This document shows positions 25,170-38,329 of a stretch of DNA of 64,000 nt, in pieces (positions within the stretch are counted from its first letter, which is position 1; every line of letters begins with the position of its first letter). The notes under the pieces were generated by a model. It was not told where the DNA came from. It did no database searches and saw nothing but the letters and a program-made list of their open reading frames with translations. The translations under genes were made by a program, and so were the position numbers. This DNA is from Piromyces finnis (lineage: Eukaryota; Neocallimastigomycota; Neocallimastigomycetes; Neocallimastigales; Neocallimastigaceae). The stretch lies in the NCBI GenBank assembly GCA_002104945.1, contig MCFH01000020.1:186001-250000 (forward strand). The letters are read 5' to 3'.

Positions 25170-28100
25170 TTTCTATGATTAGTTTTTATAAAAAATTAGT
25201 AAAATAAGAAATATTTTATTATAATATATATAATATTTGATATTAAATACCTATGTATTATTACTATATATCAAATACAAAGATATAATTATGCTATATA
25301 TATTATTGTATATTAATATATATATGTATATATTGAATTATATATTGTATATACAAAATTGAAAAAAATTTATAGATTATATTAGTAATAAAATTTTTAT
25401 ATATTGTGACAATATATTTTTTAATTAATAAAAAAAAAAACTGCTTAGCAAAAAAAAAAAAAAAAATAAAAATATTATTTAAAAAATATAAAAACCATAA
25501 AAATAACAATACTATTATTAAGGTAGTGTGAAATATAATTATAGTATTAATTATTATTTTCTATTTTACTATATATTTATATATATGACTTTTAAATTGG
25601 TGTGAACTTTTTATTTGATTAGAAATTGATTAATTAATGATTTACTATATATAAATTTAAAAGCTACTAAATATTTACTATAAAAATAGAAAAATAGAAT
25701 GAAATACCTTTATTTAAAATGTTCTTTCTTCTTCTTTATAAATAAAGTAATGGCTTAATTTCTTCAATAAGAAAAATTACCTAATAATAATATTTGAAAA
25801 TAAATATATAAATATATAAATATTTTATTTTTTCTTTTATATTTTTTTATCATTTTATAATATTTTTTTTTTAATTTTTTTTTTTACCTCTTTATTATTT
25901 ATGTATTTTGTATTAAAGAATAATACGGAAATATATAGAAAAAAAAAACGAGAGAATTGATTCCTTTTATATTTTTTCATTACATTTTAAAAAAATTTAA
26001 TACAACGTTTTTTTCCTTGTTTAATATTAAATTTAATTTAATAATTTTGAAATAATTTAAAAAATGGTGAAATTTATTGTAAAAAATTTTTTAAAATAAA
26101 ATGTTTAATAATTAATTTTTTAAAAATATATTTTAATTAAATTAAAACCAATAAAATATTATATTGTAAAATAATAGTGTAACATATTAACAATAAATTT
26201 ATAAAGAATTGATTTTATATTTTTTTTTTTTTTTTTTAGTTTAGTTTTATTCTTTATATTAAATGGAACTTCAATTTATTTTATTTTATTTAAATTCAAT
26301 TCAATATATATACTATATATACATATATTTTAGTTTATATGGCAATAGTCTTTTTATGAACATTCTAATAATGATTTATGATAAAAAAGAATATAAAATA
26401 TTATTAGTAAAGTTTAAATTTTTATTTTTGCTTTATCATAAAAAAATAAATAAAAAGACCAAGTAAAAAAAAAAAAAGAAAAAGTAAGATTAAGTAAAAA
26501 TATTTCTTACAATTTATTCAAATTCTTTTAATTCATAAAAATAAAAAAAAAAGTGTTGAAAATTATAGAAATAATATATTACTATATATTATTTTACTTT
26601 CTTGCTATTTTTAATATTTAACGTTTGATGCTGAGATAAAAAGGAAAATAAATAACTTTTTTTTTTCTTTATTTTATAATTTTATACTTTGTTATACATA
26701 TAGTATAAAATATTATTATCAAAGGTAATAAAATTTTGATTTTTTGTTTATGATTACCACATATCATATTTAAATATATATATTATTTACAATATTTAGT
26801 GTTTATACAAGTTATAAAAATATTACTATATATTTTTAAAATTAAAAAAAAAAAAAGAATAAGAATTGAATACTATAATCATTATTAAGAAGAATACTAA
26901 TTTTAAAAATTACAAAGTATAGTATATTTTTTGGTTTATTGATGGTTGAGCTTCTTTTATTATCATTATTATTATGTTAAATCAATATTTTTAAAAGTTA
27001 AAGAAGCGATATACCATTATATGTATTATATATTTAATGGAAATCTTTATAATATTTAAGTATTATTTAATGATCTATTTATAATATGAAATGTTTCTTA
27101 TTTAAGCTATTAGTAGTTTACATAGTTCTAAACTAACATTCTATATAAGTGATTTGTTTCAATTGAATATGTTATAATTATTAATATCATTAATATAATT
27201 CTATGCTTAATACTTTAATATCTTTTCTAACATACTTTTTTCTTTTTTTTTTTTAAATAAAAAATAAAAATTATGATAAATAATGATAAAATTTTTTAAT
27301 AATTTAATAATAATTAGAAATAATTAAAAAAATTTTATTAATGTGTAACATATATTTTATATATAATAATAAATGCACTCATATTTCATATAGTATAAAA
27401 TATTATTATTTTAGAGAAAAGAGAAAATTAAGTGTACTTTTTAATTCACATTAAAAATTAAAACATTATTATCGAATAAACTTTTTAAATCAATCCAAGA
27501 TATTATAATTTAACTATACTTTTTCTTTTTTTTAATTAATCCAAGAAATTACAATTTAAATATACTTTTTAAATCAATCAAAGATATTATAAGTTAAAAG
27601 AATTTTAAATCAATCTAAGATATTACACACTTCTTAATAATTTTTTTTTTTTTTTTTTTTTTTTAAATAAGAGTATAATAATTAGAAAAATAAATAAATA
27701 AAAGATAGAATATAGGATTAATATTTTAATTTTTCATTAAACAAGTTAAAAAAAAAAACTTAAAATCAAATTTTGAACCTCAATGCTATATTTAGAAAGA
27801 AGGAAAAAAAGAAAGAAAAAATAATTTTTTTTTTTTTGATAAAAAAAAAAAAAGATATATTCAATTAAAATCAATATAAATAATAAAAACAGTTTAAAAA
27901 ATAAATAAAAATATATGTCTATATTATTACTATAAAATCGTTAAATTTATATATTAAATAACCATTTTGTTGTTAATTGTAATAAAAGAATTTCAAAAAG
28001 AAAAATTTCAATAATTAGAAATAAGAAAGTAAGTATTTATTTCAAAAAAAAAAAAAAAAATGCTCATTATAGACTATAAAAGAATAAATATAAATAATAT

Positions 28101-28284
28101 ATTTTAATAATAATTATTTAAGAAAATCATTTTTAAAATTTTTTTTTTTTTTGAATGTTGTTCTTATTGTATAAATTTATTTTTATTAGTAATTAATGTA
28201 CTTATTAATCAAATAATTAAAAAAAAATATTTCTTTGCAATATATATTTAATAAATTAATAGTTGTTTTAAATAATATATAAAA
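25170..28284. other. 3.1-kb intergenic region between divergent genes
   Basis: The region between the RING/RRM gene (minus) and the SUN gene (plus) is extremely AT-rich, with (TA)n and T-run tracts. Near 27480-27620 a phrase resembling 'aatcaatccaagatatta' recurs three or four times at irregular spacing; it is weak and of unknown meaning. There is no convincing reading frame. Confidence 0.55.
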
Positions 28285-29341
28285 ATGTTTGAAAACAATA
28301 AAAAGCGTAGTTCATTAAAATATGGAAAATTAAGCCCTTTTGATATAAATAAAGATGAAAATAACCAAGATATAAGTAATAAAGAAAATATATTTAATGG
28401 TAAAAATATTAATCGTATTAGTACTAATAATCAATTCAATGGAAATGTTTATAATTTTTCAAATAAAACAATAAAAGAAAATTTCCCTGGAAATAGCTTT
28501 GACAATTTTACAAGTCCAGAACCATATAATTTTTATTTACATTCTTCAAATTCCGATTTATCAAACACTTCAACTGAAACATATAATAGAGCAGGCTCAA
28601 AAAATTATTTTATTTCGGAAACTCCTACACCATTTCTTTATGATGATATCGTTAATAAAGGTAATCGAACAGACACTATTAAAAAGAACAAACCTACCAC
28701 AATTTCTAACAACAATCCAAATCGTACTCAAAAGCAAAAATTTTATAGTAATAGTTATGGTTTGAGTTTGGATAAAAATGAAATAGATGATGGGGAAGTT
28801 GAATTAAATAATGAAACAAATTCAAACAAAGATTATACCCAGTCAATTTGGTCTGTATCTCCCCCTTTTTCTGCGACTAGAACAGAAGATACTAATCTAG
28901 ATACTGTTATAGAAGATGAGAAAGAGATAATTCAAGATCTTTTGACAAAGAATTCTGTTTTTAATTCATCAACTGTAAATGAGCATAAAGAGCCGGATCC
29001 TTCCAATGATGAAATGTATAATCAAAGAGAAGCAATAACTTATCATAATGATTATCCATCAGAGGATTCTAATGAATATCATAAATCTAATGACTTTGAA
29101 TATTATGCATCGTCATCTACATCTTCATCTTTAAAAAATCAATCAAAAAGAAGGACCCTTTCTAATTCATCAATTAAAGTATTACCTAGAGCAAGGTCAT
29201 TATCTGCAATAAATTATCCAAAAGAATCTAATTCACATAATAATCCATTCTTGCATACACGATCATTAACTTCGTCGACACCACTGTCAACTAAATCAAA
29301 TAATATGTCAAAAAGGATAGTAACTAAAGAAAATTCAATTT

Positions 29342-29410
<69 letters not shown>

Positions 29411-31882
29411 TCAATAATATTTCTGATAATAATAATTCATTGTCAAATTCAAATTCTATAAACCGTAAAAAATCTTTTCCATTTTCATCCAATATCACAA
29501 ATAGTGATAGCAAAATATCATCTATTCGTAAATCCATTATTGGAAATTATTATACCCTAATGGAAAAGAATAAAATAAACAATATTCATCGTCGACAAAA
29601 TGTAACAAAACACTCTAATATGAAGTCCAAATCAAAAATTTATGCCAATCAACGACCTCCAGAAGATTTTAATGATATAGGCGAGGAATTTTATTATGAT
29701 AGTGACACAAATCAAGAAGAAATAATAGATCAAAAATATCATTCTAATGAACCTTCAATAAGTTTTATAGGTAAAGTTTAAAATTTTTAATAAATTATAT
29801 TATAAAAATTTAATTAATAAAATATAATAATATAGATAATATGTAATGATAGAAAAAAACAAAAACAAAAACAAAAACAAAAACAAAAACAAAAACAAAA
29901 AAAAAAAAAAAAAAAAAAAAAAAACTAGTGATTTTTAATATACTTATTATTATTATTATTTTATATAATTATTAGAAAAAATATCTCTTTTCTTTTATAA
30001 AACATTAAAATTAATATTTTTATGCTTTTATATGATATGGAAACTATTATCATCAAAGTAAGTTTATTTTAAATATATCATTGCTTCAATTAATTTTACT
30101 TATCTAATTAACTTTAAATAACTTCTTTTTTTTTTTTTTTTCCAAAATAGAATAACCATTATTTTTCTATTACTGTGTATATATACCCAAATTTATTTAG
30201 TGGATGAAAATGGTAATTATAGTATAGTGAGATGGTTAAATTGGGCTAAATTACCGGAACATGATATCCATCATCAAAAACTTTTAAACTTAGAATATCA
30301 ATTACAAAAACTTGAAACTACCTTAATTAATCTAAATAAAGAAACGGAAGAAATAAAAGCTGATACGCCTCAAACTTATTTAGATCAATTAAATAAAGAA
30401 ATTGAACTTTTATCAGTAAGGTTAGCTAATGTTGCAGAAGAAGCTTCCCATAGTAATTTAGTGAATTCAAAACAAAAGCAAGATATTCAAAATTTGAAGC
30501 ATCTTTCATCTAATATAGAAGTTAACTTTAATGATCTAAAAACTAATGTGAATGATTTTAGTCAAATAATAAAGCATGTTGAAACAAAAATTGATGCTGA
30601 TAAAGAAAACCAAATTAAACAATTGAAAAAAGATTTAGAACCCATTTTAGAGAAAATCATACCCAAAATTATGGTTGCTAAAATTAATCCAATTACTCGT
30701 GCAGTTGAATTTGATGACCGATTTTGGAGATATCTTTCAAAGAACTTTTTAACTATAGATTCACTAAAGACACTAATTAAAACACATGATGAAGCATTAG
30801 AAGAAATGAATCAAAGAATGAAATTAAACATTCCTACATGGGATGATTTTATTAATAGTAATCGTCAAATGTTAGAAAGTTATATTAGTAAGGAATTTCA
30901 ACAACAACTTAAACAAGGTGATATTATTATATCAAAAGAAGATGTAATTCATTTAGTACAAACCGAATTTTATCGTTATTTAACTCAACTCAATACATCC
31001 ATTCCAGAGCTTCGTGATGCTATCCAGGGATATATCGAACAAGCCATGGAAAGATATTCAATTGATATTTCTATAAAACCAGATTACGCATTAGAAAGTT
31101 CAGGTGCGCAAATTCTACCTCATTATACATCAAATAGTTATCATCGTAATCCTGAAGGTCCTCTCGCCAAAGCATGGGCAAATATATTCGGAGTTAGTGG
31201 TGTTTTACTTGGAAAATCAGCTGTGGTAGCACTTCAACCTGATACACATGCTGGCAATTGTTGGGCAATGGATGGTAAGTTTTTTTTTATTTTTTTATTA
31301 TTGTTTTGTTTTGTTTGTTAGCTTTATTTCTTATTTCATATAAATTAGAATAAAATGAAAATATATATTTATAATAAATAATATAAAATAATATAAAAAT
31401 CATTAATATTAAAATACTTTTCATAATGATAATATTTAGGTAATCATGGTTTTTTAACTGTACAGCTTTCTATGCCAATCATACCATCACATATTACGAT
31501 AGAACATATGTCTCAAGAAGAATCAGTTCCCGATTCATTGTTAAGCTCAGCACCACGTGAAATTGAAGTTTATGGAATTACTGATAAGGAAGCTATGGAA
31601 AAGATACCATCATATCATGATCAAACAATTTCCCTTTCAACCTCACCCTATGCTATTCATTTAGCCTCACTTGTTTTTGATCCTCATGATAACTTTATTC
31701 AAACTTTTGCAATCTCAAATGAAGCAAAAATTCGACTTCAATCTGTGACATCTATACAAGTTGTTCAATTTCAAATATTTTCTAATTGGGGTGAAGATAA
31801 ATATACATGTATATATCGTGTTCGTGTTCATGGTCGTGAATTACAAATGAAAGACATAAATTTTAAAAAAATAATGAACTAA
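28285..31882 (+). CDS. SUN-domain inner nuclear membrane protein (LINC complex)
   Basis: Four exons: 28285-29770, 29976-30057, 30151-31274, 31440-31882, all GT-AG and in frame; 1044 residues. Residues 1-495 are a polar, Ser/Asn-rich nucleoplasmic region with a poly-Asn run. Two hydrophobic stretches (about 500-520 and 524-541) supply the membrane anchor, the second being ITIIFLLLCIYTQIYLV. Heptad-like coiled coil covers about 560-690. The C-terminal SUN domain (about 845-1035) carries GNCWAMDG, HGFLTVQLS and ITIEHMS, then REIEVYG. SUN proteins trimerise in the perinuclear space and hold KASH proteins, tethering the nucleus to cytoskeleton or spindle pole. The small exon 2 (82 nt) codes most of the first hydrophobic segment. 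Linking the 28285 ORF to the SUN exons rests on frame-consistent splicing and on the need for an N-terminal region; it would be wrong if a second promoter is used. Confidence 0.9.
29343..29407 (+). repeat. (AAT)n microsatellite coding poly-Asn in the SUN protein
   Basis: About 21 consecutive AAT codons inside exon 1 of the SUN gene. It lies in the disordered nucleoplasmic region. Confidence 0.95.
29853..29924 (+). repeat. (CAAAAA)n hexamer array running into poly(A)
   Basis: Eight to nine copies of a CAAAAA hexamer followed by about 25 A. It lies in intron 1 (29771-29975) of the SUN gene. It is simple-sequence DNA. Confidence 0.9.
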
Positions 31883-32348
31883 ATATTAATTTATATAATT
31901 AGGGAAAAAAAAAAAGTATATATAATTTTTCAATTAAAATAATATAATCTGATAAAAAAAGATTAATCTATTTCTATTCTATTTAAAATAAAGTAAAAAA
32001 AAAAAAAAAAAAAAAAACCCTTTTATATTTATTATGTATAGAATGATTTTATCAATTTTCATATCTATATTTCATATTTATTTATATTCATTTTAAATAA
32101 AGAAAAAATAAAAAAATATATTTAATTTTTATTTTATTAATGAAAATCTAATTAATAAAGTTTTAAATCATTTTTTTATTTTCATTTTTTTCAATGTTAA
32201 TTTTTATTTGTTATTTTTATTTTTTTTTATTTTTTTTTTTTTTTTATTACAATTATTATTAATATAAACTTTATTTATTAATTAAATTCGAACTAAAGTG
32301 TTTTAAAAGTTTTTATTTAGAGCAAAAGAAATTTAAATTTAAAAGAAC
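31883..32348. other. Intergenic region between SUN and GNAT genes
   Basis: AT-rich DNA with a 20-nt A run and T-rich tracts just upstream of the GNAT start. No gene is seen. Confidence 0.6.
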
Positions 32349-32960
32349 ATGACAATTCAAATTAGAGAACTTGATAAAAAAGATTATGATATTGCACGTC
32401 AATTTGCTATTGAAGGAATGAATATTAGAATGTATACTGATATTCCTCATGAAATATATTTATATAGTAAATTTTTTTTTTACATGGAACTCCTTAAAGC
32501 AACACAAATATTAGCAGCATATGAAAATGATAAACTTGTTGGTGTTTTAATGGTTGAAATGGAAGGTGAACCCACAAAAGTTAATTCATTATGGTATAGA
32601 ATGATGGTTAAATCTTTAAGATATATGATGAAATTTATGTTTAATGGCCAATCAAACGTATACGATGAAATTAATGAAATTATGTTAAATAAATATTTAA
32701 AAACTAATAAACCTGATGGTGAACTTGCATTTTTTGCTATTGATCCAGAACTTCAAGGAAAAGGTATTGGTACTATGATGTTAAATGAATTAGAAAAAAT
32801 AGAGAAAGGAAAAGAAATATATCTATTTACAGATTCAGGCTGTAATTATCAATTTTATGATCATAGAAATTTCAAAAAAGAACAAGAAGGAGATATTGTA
32901 ATGATTATTCATGATAAAAGAACACCTCTAACTTGTTATTTATACAGTAAAGTTTTATAA
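32349..32960 (+). CDS. GNAT-family N-acetyltransferase, intronless
   Basis: A 203-residue single-exon protein. The acetyl-CoA-binding motif A is clear: LAFFAIDPELQGKGIGTMML, with Q-x-x-G-x-G, preceded by the beta-strand LVGVLMVEM. The C-terminal strand YLFTDSGCNYQFYDHRNFKK matches the GNAT motif B region. Substrate cannot be told from sequence; small-molecule or peptide amines are possible. Length and motif layout are those of bacterial (Firmicutes-like) stand-alone GNATs. Absence of introns among intron-containing neighbours fits a horizontally acquired gene, which is common in gut fungi, but this is inference. ATG at 32349 is the first in frame and is followed at once by the usual beta-strand (MTIQIRELDKKDYDIA). 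Confidence 0.9.
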   Translation: MTIQIRELDKKDYDIARQFAIEGMNIRMYTDIPHEIYLYSKFFFYMELLKATQILAAYENDKLVGVLMVEMEGEPTKVNSLWYRMMVKSLRYMMKFMFNGQSNVYDEINEIMLNKYLKTNKPDGELAFFAIDPELQGKGIGTMMLNELEKIEKGKEIYLFTDSGCNYQFYDHRNFKKEQEGDIVMIIHDKRTPLTCYLYSKVL

Positions 32961-34294
32961 TTACAAAATAATTAATTTAAAAAAATAAAAATATACCCTT
33001 ATTCTCTTAAAAAAGTTTTTGATTGAATTACGATATTTTTAATTAATAATTTGAAAAAAATTAAAAAAAAAAATTAGATTTTTATTTTAAATCATAATTT
33101 AATTTAATTTAATTATTTATTACTGATACTGAATTTTTTTTAAATAGCAACAACAACAATAATAAAACTTTATTAAAATATTAAAAGAGTTAAATATTCA
33201 TTTTATAATATATATTATTTCTCATTTTTATATTATGAATTGTAAATATTTTCTTTTTTTTTTTTTTTTAAATAAAATTTAGATATATAGATTTTTTTAA
33301 TATAAAATGTTTTTAATTAATATTTAATAATTTTAATTAATAATATTTAAGAAATCAATAAGAATTATTCATGAACATTAACATAAATTTTCCTACTTTT
33401 CTTTTTTTAAAAAGAAAAATTTAACAATAATAGTTAAATTCAATATGTTTAGATACTTTAAAAAATACTTTTGTAATAAAGTGATAAAGAAGAATTTATA
33501 TAAAAAGTGATATATTATTATCAAATTACTAATATCCATCAAAATATTCATTTAAACAGACCAATTTTTAATATTATTTTTATTATAAAAAATACCATCC
33601 TTCCTAATGTTACACTATATTTTTTTTTTAATTTAAATGACATACACTTTAAAAAAGTTTAATTAATAATATATTAAATTTATATATTAAATTATATTGG
33701 CATTTAATATAAATGCGTAAGTCTTAATGTTATATAAAATATATTTCAATATATTAAATACTACATATTATAAATTAAATTTAAATATATATCAAATAAA
33801 AGAATTTCATTCAAAACAATTTAAACTTTTGTAATTGAATTAATTTAATTAATATATTCATATTCAATTGTACTATTTTTGATGATATTAAATCGTTTAC
33901 TACATTTAATGAAAGTGTTTCAAAAAGGACTTTAAATTTTTATTATTTTGTAAGAAAAAAAAAAAGTATTTAAAAGTAATTACTGCAATATTTTGTTAGG
34001 TTTATACCATAAAAAAGCATAATTAATGTTATATCATGAGATAATATAAAATATTTTTTATTAAAATATATAATTATATTTTATATGTATAAGATTTTAT
34101 AATTATATCTATTTCAATAGTACTTTAATATTTTAATCAAATTGTATTTTTATAATTTAGTTTTATATTAATAATATATTATTCAATTTATTATTAATTT
34201 ATAAATTAAAACTTTTATATTAAAGTTTTTTTTTTCTTGTTCGGTAACTCTTAAAAAAAATAAAAAAAAAATATAATAATAACTAAATAATAAA

Positions 34295-34329
<35 letters not shown>

Positions 34330-34522
34330 TACAATAAATTTAAATGATAAATAGTTAAAATATCACTATATCAAAGGAATATTTTAATTATTATTATTTT
34401 TATTAAAAAGTAGAAGTAAACAAAAAAAAAATATAAATAAATAAAAAAAAAAATTAATATAATTTATAGAGAAAATAATTGATAAAGAAAGAGGCAATAT
34501 TATAGTAGAAATATTAAATATC
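32961..34522. other. 1.6-kb intergenic region, no gene seen
   Basis: AT-rich DNA with a short (AAT)n tract at about 34295-34326 and several homopolymers. No gene, tRNA or repeat family is recognised. Confidence 0.6.
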
Positions 34523-36993
34523 ATGAAATTTTTAAAGACACTAGGACTTCTATTATCAGCTGCGACTGCGTATTGTGGTACTATAAATTTTAGAGTTATA
34601 TGTGTGGGATGTCAAAATGTTTCTGTTAATGTTAATGGAAATGAATATCCTTTAAATAAATATGAAAATTTACCATATTTTATGAATGGAGTTGAAGCAA
34701 ACGAGGGTGACAAGTAAAAATCAGATTTTAAATTAAAAATTTAAATTCAATAATACATACTTTTAAAATCATATGAAATGTTTATATATAATTAAATAAA
34801 ATGAAATATATATATTAATTATTTTTTAATATTACTTATTATTGTTATGGTTTTCACATTCTAATTACTAAAATATTTAAAATATGTTGGAAATTATTAT
34901 TATATTAATATTAATAATTATAATTTAAATATTATATTATAAACAATGATAAAAAGGTATCACTACATTGCAGACGGTGTTGCAGAAAATTTTGAAAGAA
35001 TATTTGATGGTGAATTAGAAGATAGAACATATAACGATTTCTTTCAAAGAGAAATAACTGTAAAAAAAATGTATCAATTTGGTTTTCCAACAGATAAAAA
35101 ATGGACTCGTTCAATTGGTAAACAAGAACTTTTCGATGATACCTATATTCCAACAATTTATGTAGAAGGTGGTTTAACCTTTTTTCAAACTGCACCAAAA
35201 GGTACAACTCAAGTTCAAAGAGTAACTTTCTTTTTAAAGGATAATGTTCATTACTATACGGTAAATATCTTAATTAATATATATTTATACTAATATGTTT
35301 GAAATAAATCAGATTTCTTTATAATTTCATTTTAAAAAATATATTAAAATCATAAGAATTTTATTGAAAAAAAGAAAAGAAAAATATAAAATATAAATAA
35401 TATTACTAAACATTCAAATTTTACTAAATAAAACATAACAAAAATGACTTTAGAATGTCCCATTAGCTTGTAAGAATCGTAATAATGATAAATTCCAAGT
35501 TCGTTTCGGTTTACCACCAGATGCCAACAGTAAAAATCCATTAAAACGTAGTATTTTGAAGTTAAGAGCTAGTTCTGAAGATCCTGCATTTATGAGACAA
35601 CTTATTTATTCTGATATTCTCCACGCTATAGGTAATCCAACTCATGAATCTGTAACATGCCGTGTTTACAGTGATGGTGTTGGTATTGGTGTTTACGTAT
35701 TACAAGAAGATGTTTCAACTAAATCATTTGCTAGATCTGCTTTCTATGGTAATGAAAAAACTGGTAAAATTTCAGTTTCAACCAGTGAACTTGGTACACC
35801 ATTAGATTGTAGTACTGGTGCTGACTTTCAACTTGACGGCTCATACAGTTCTTTCCAACCTCCAGAAAATGAAAAAGATAATAATGATAAAATTGTTCCA
35901 TTAATCGAAGCAATGAATAGAGTTGACCCAACTAATGCATCTGATCTTAATGAGTTTAGCGAGAAGTGGTTTGATTTAGATATTTTCTTTAAAGCAATGG
36001 CTGTAAGTATTTATTTATTTATAATTTATTATTATTATTATTGTTGTTGTTGTTGTTGTTGCTATTATTTGAAAGACATATTTATACTTTTTTTTTTTAA
36101 TTAATAATTTAATTTTTTTTTAAATTTATATATCAATATTATTAATATTAAAAATATTAATAACAATTATTAATGCTTAATTTAAAATACCATTATAAAA
36201 AATCATTAATTTATAGGTGGAATATCTTGCTGGTCATTGGGATTCATACTGGTATTATACAACTAATTTTGTTATGTACGATGATCCAAAGGAATCTTCC
36301 TCTTCTAATATAAAGTATTATTTTGTCGATCAAGATTTTGATTTAACCTGGGGATGTGGTTTAAGTGATGAAATTAATAGATATGGTAAGGAATATCCAA
36401 ATCATTCATACAAGGAAGATGTCAATAGAACTTGGAACATTGGTGAATTTGATGGACCAAATCGTTATGCAATTGATAAATTCCTTTCCGATGGTACTTT
36501 AACTAAAGGTATGTTTGAAGCTTATTTAGTATCGATTGTTAAGCATATTTTCAACCCAGTTGCAATTGGTGAAAAGGTTAATGCTTATAAAGAAAGAATT
36601 AGACCAGAATTAGAATGGGAATACAGTCTTCAGCGTCAATACACAAGTCTTAATTCTAAGAAATATGAATTCACTATTGAAGATTTTGATGTTGGTATTG
36701 AAAAAGGTGGTAGAAGACACGCATGGGGTATCATGGATTGGACCGAAATGCGTGCTAATACTGTTGCCAATGAATTTGGATTTCAATATGATACATATCC
36801 AATTACACCTGCAGATGCTGCACATATTAAGGTTAGTCCTATTAAACCAATGGAAGCCTCTGGTAATTATGAAGAATATGCTGGTCAAACTGTTACTGAA
36901 AGATTAGCTTCCGAGTCAGAATCTGGTGCTTTAAATTTAAGAATCTTTTCAAAATCATTAATTATTATGTCTATTTTATATTTGTTTTTATAA
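34523..36993 (+). CDS. Secreted CotH-domain protein, probable GPI anchor
   Basis: Four exons: 34523-34713, 34957-35260, 35454-36002, 36217-36993; 606 residues. The start codes a signal peptide (MKFLKTLGLLLSAATAYCG). CotH family landmarks appear in order: LKLRASSEDPAFMRQ, then GVYVLQEDVSTKSF, then AVEYLAGHWDSYWYY, then the acidic motif FVDQDFDLTWG. After the domain comes a short acidic/Ser stretch and a terminal hydrophobic segment (IIMSILYLFL), which with the preceding SESGALN looks like a GPI-anchor signal. This architecture matches CotH-like spore-coat/surface proteins of early-diverging fungi. It differs from the dockerin-bearing CotH protein at 1724-3949, since it has no dockerin and has introns. 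Some CotH proteins are atypical protein kinases; that activity is not shown here. The intron near 36003-36216 begins after a Met-Ala and contains a GTT microsatellite. Confidence 0.9.
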
Positions 36994-37151
36994 TTTTATA
37001 AGCAAATATCAATAATAATATAAGTTCATAACAGTAATACTATTTTTTAGTTATTAATTACTTTATAAAAAAAAAACCCCCTTCTATATATAAATATTAT
37101 AAATATATTAGGTGATGAATTTATAGATATTTAATTAATATACCTTTATGA

Positions 37152-37183
<32 letters not shown>

Positions 37184-38329
37184 CATAATTAGAATTTATA
37201 TAAACACATGACAAAACTTGTATAATTTAATTTACAAAAATATAAGATGTTTTTAATAGAAATTTTATATTTAAAATATTATAATTCATTTTTAAAATTC
37301 ATTATTCATATAAAATATATAAATCAAGCAAATAAAACATATATATATAAATTATATAAATTATAGCAATAGATAAATAAATAAGTAAAGAATAAAAATA
37401 TAAAAGTAAAAAAATAAAAATTTATATATATCCTATATTTATAAGTGTAAATAGAAGATGAGTAGAATAAAAATATTAAAAGATATGGTTACACAATTTT
37501 TATAAATATTTATTTTTAAATATTTTAGGAATGTTTTTTTAACATATAATTAAAAAATATAATATTTTAACATTTGAAGAAGTATTAACTCTTTTTAAAC
37601 AAATAACTTAACAAATTGAAGTAGATATATTTTTTTTCCCCTCTATTAAAAATAATAGTAATTTATTAGAATTGTATAAAGAAATACTATTTATCCCATA
37701 TAAATAATAATAAAACATTAATACTTTAAAAATTAAATAAAAATTTCTAATTTACAAATTTTATACTTTTTTTATTTATTATAACAAAATGAAATGATAA
37801 AATTTTCCGTAAATAATTATAAAACTTTAAAGCATAGTTTATTAATTAAATTTATTAATATACGATATTATAAAGTTTTTGTAAATAATCACACTCAATA
37901 GTATTTATTAAAATTTACTTTGATAATTATTTTAGTATATAGTTACAACCTTTTTTTTTTTTTTTATCATACTTCAAAGCTTCAAAAATTGAATACTAAA
38001 TGATAATGAAAATTTTTAACATATAACATAATATAAATTATTTCATTTTTTGTTATATAATACAAGTTTTTTTTTTTTTAATTAATCTTAGTTTTATTTT
38101 TTGTTAATGTTTTAATTATTAATTGTATATATAAATTATTAAAATAAAGAAAATATTGGAAAAAAAAAAAAAAAAAAAAAAAAACAATAATAATAAACTG
38201 TATTAAAAACATTAACAACAATCAAAACCATAATTAGAATTCAAAGTTTAATATCAAAGGAAAAATACTTTTATTAATTAACTAAGCAATATTATTAACC
38301 TCAATATTTTTTAATTAAAATATATCAAA
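36994..38329. other. Intergenic region between CotH and ODAD2 genes
   Basis: About 1.3 kb of AT-rich DNA with poly(A) runs (37157-37183, 38161-38184). No gene is seen. Confidence 0.6.

Noticed and set aside
26263-26466. 67-codon ORF in intergenic DNA
   Set aside because: Its composition equals the AT-rich background (Ile/Tyr/Phe/Lys/Leu only), and there is no splice context or family similarity.
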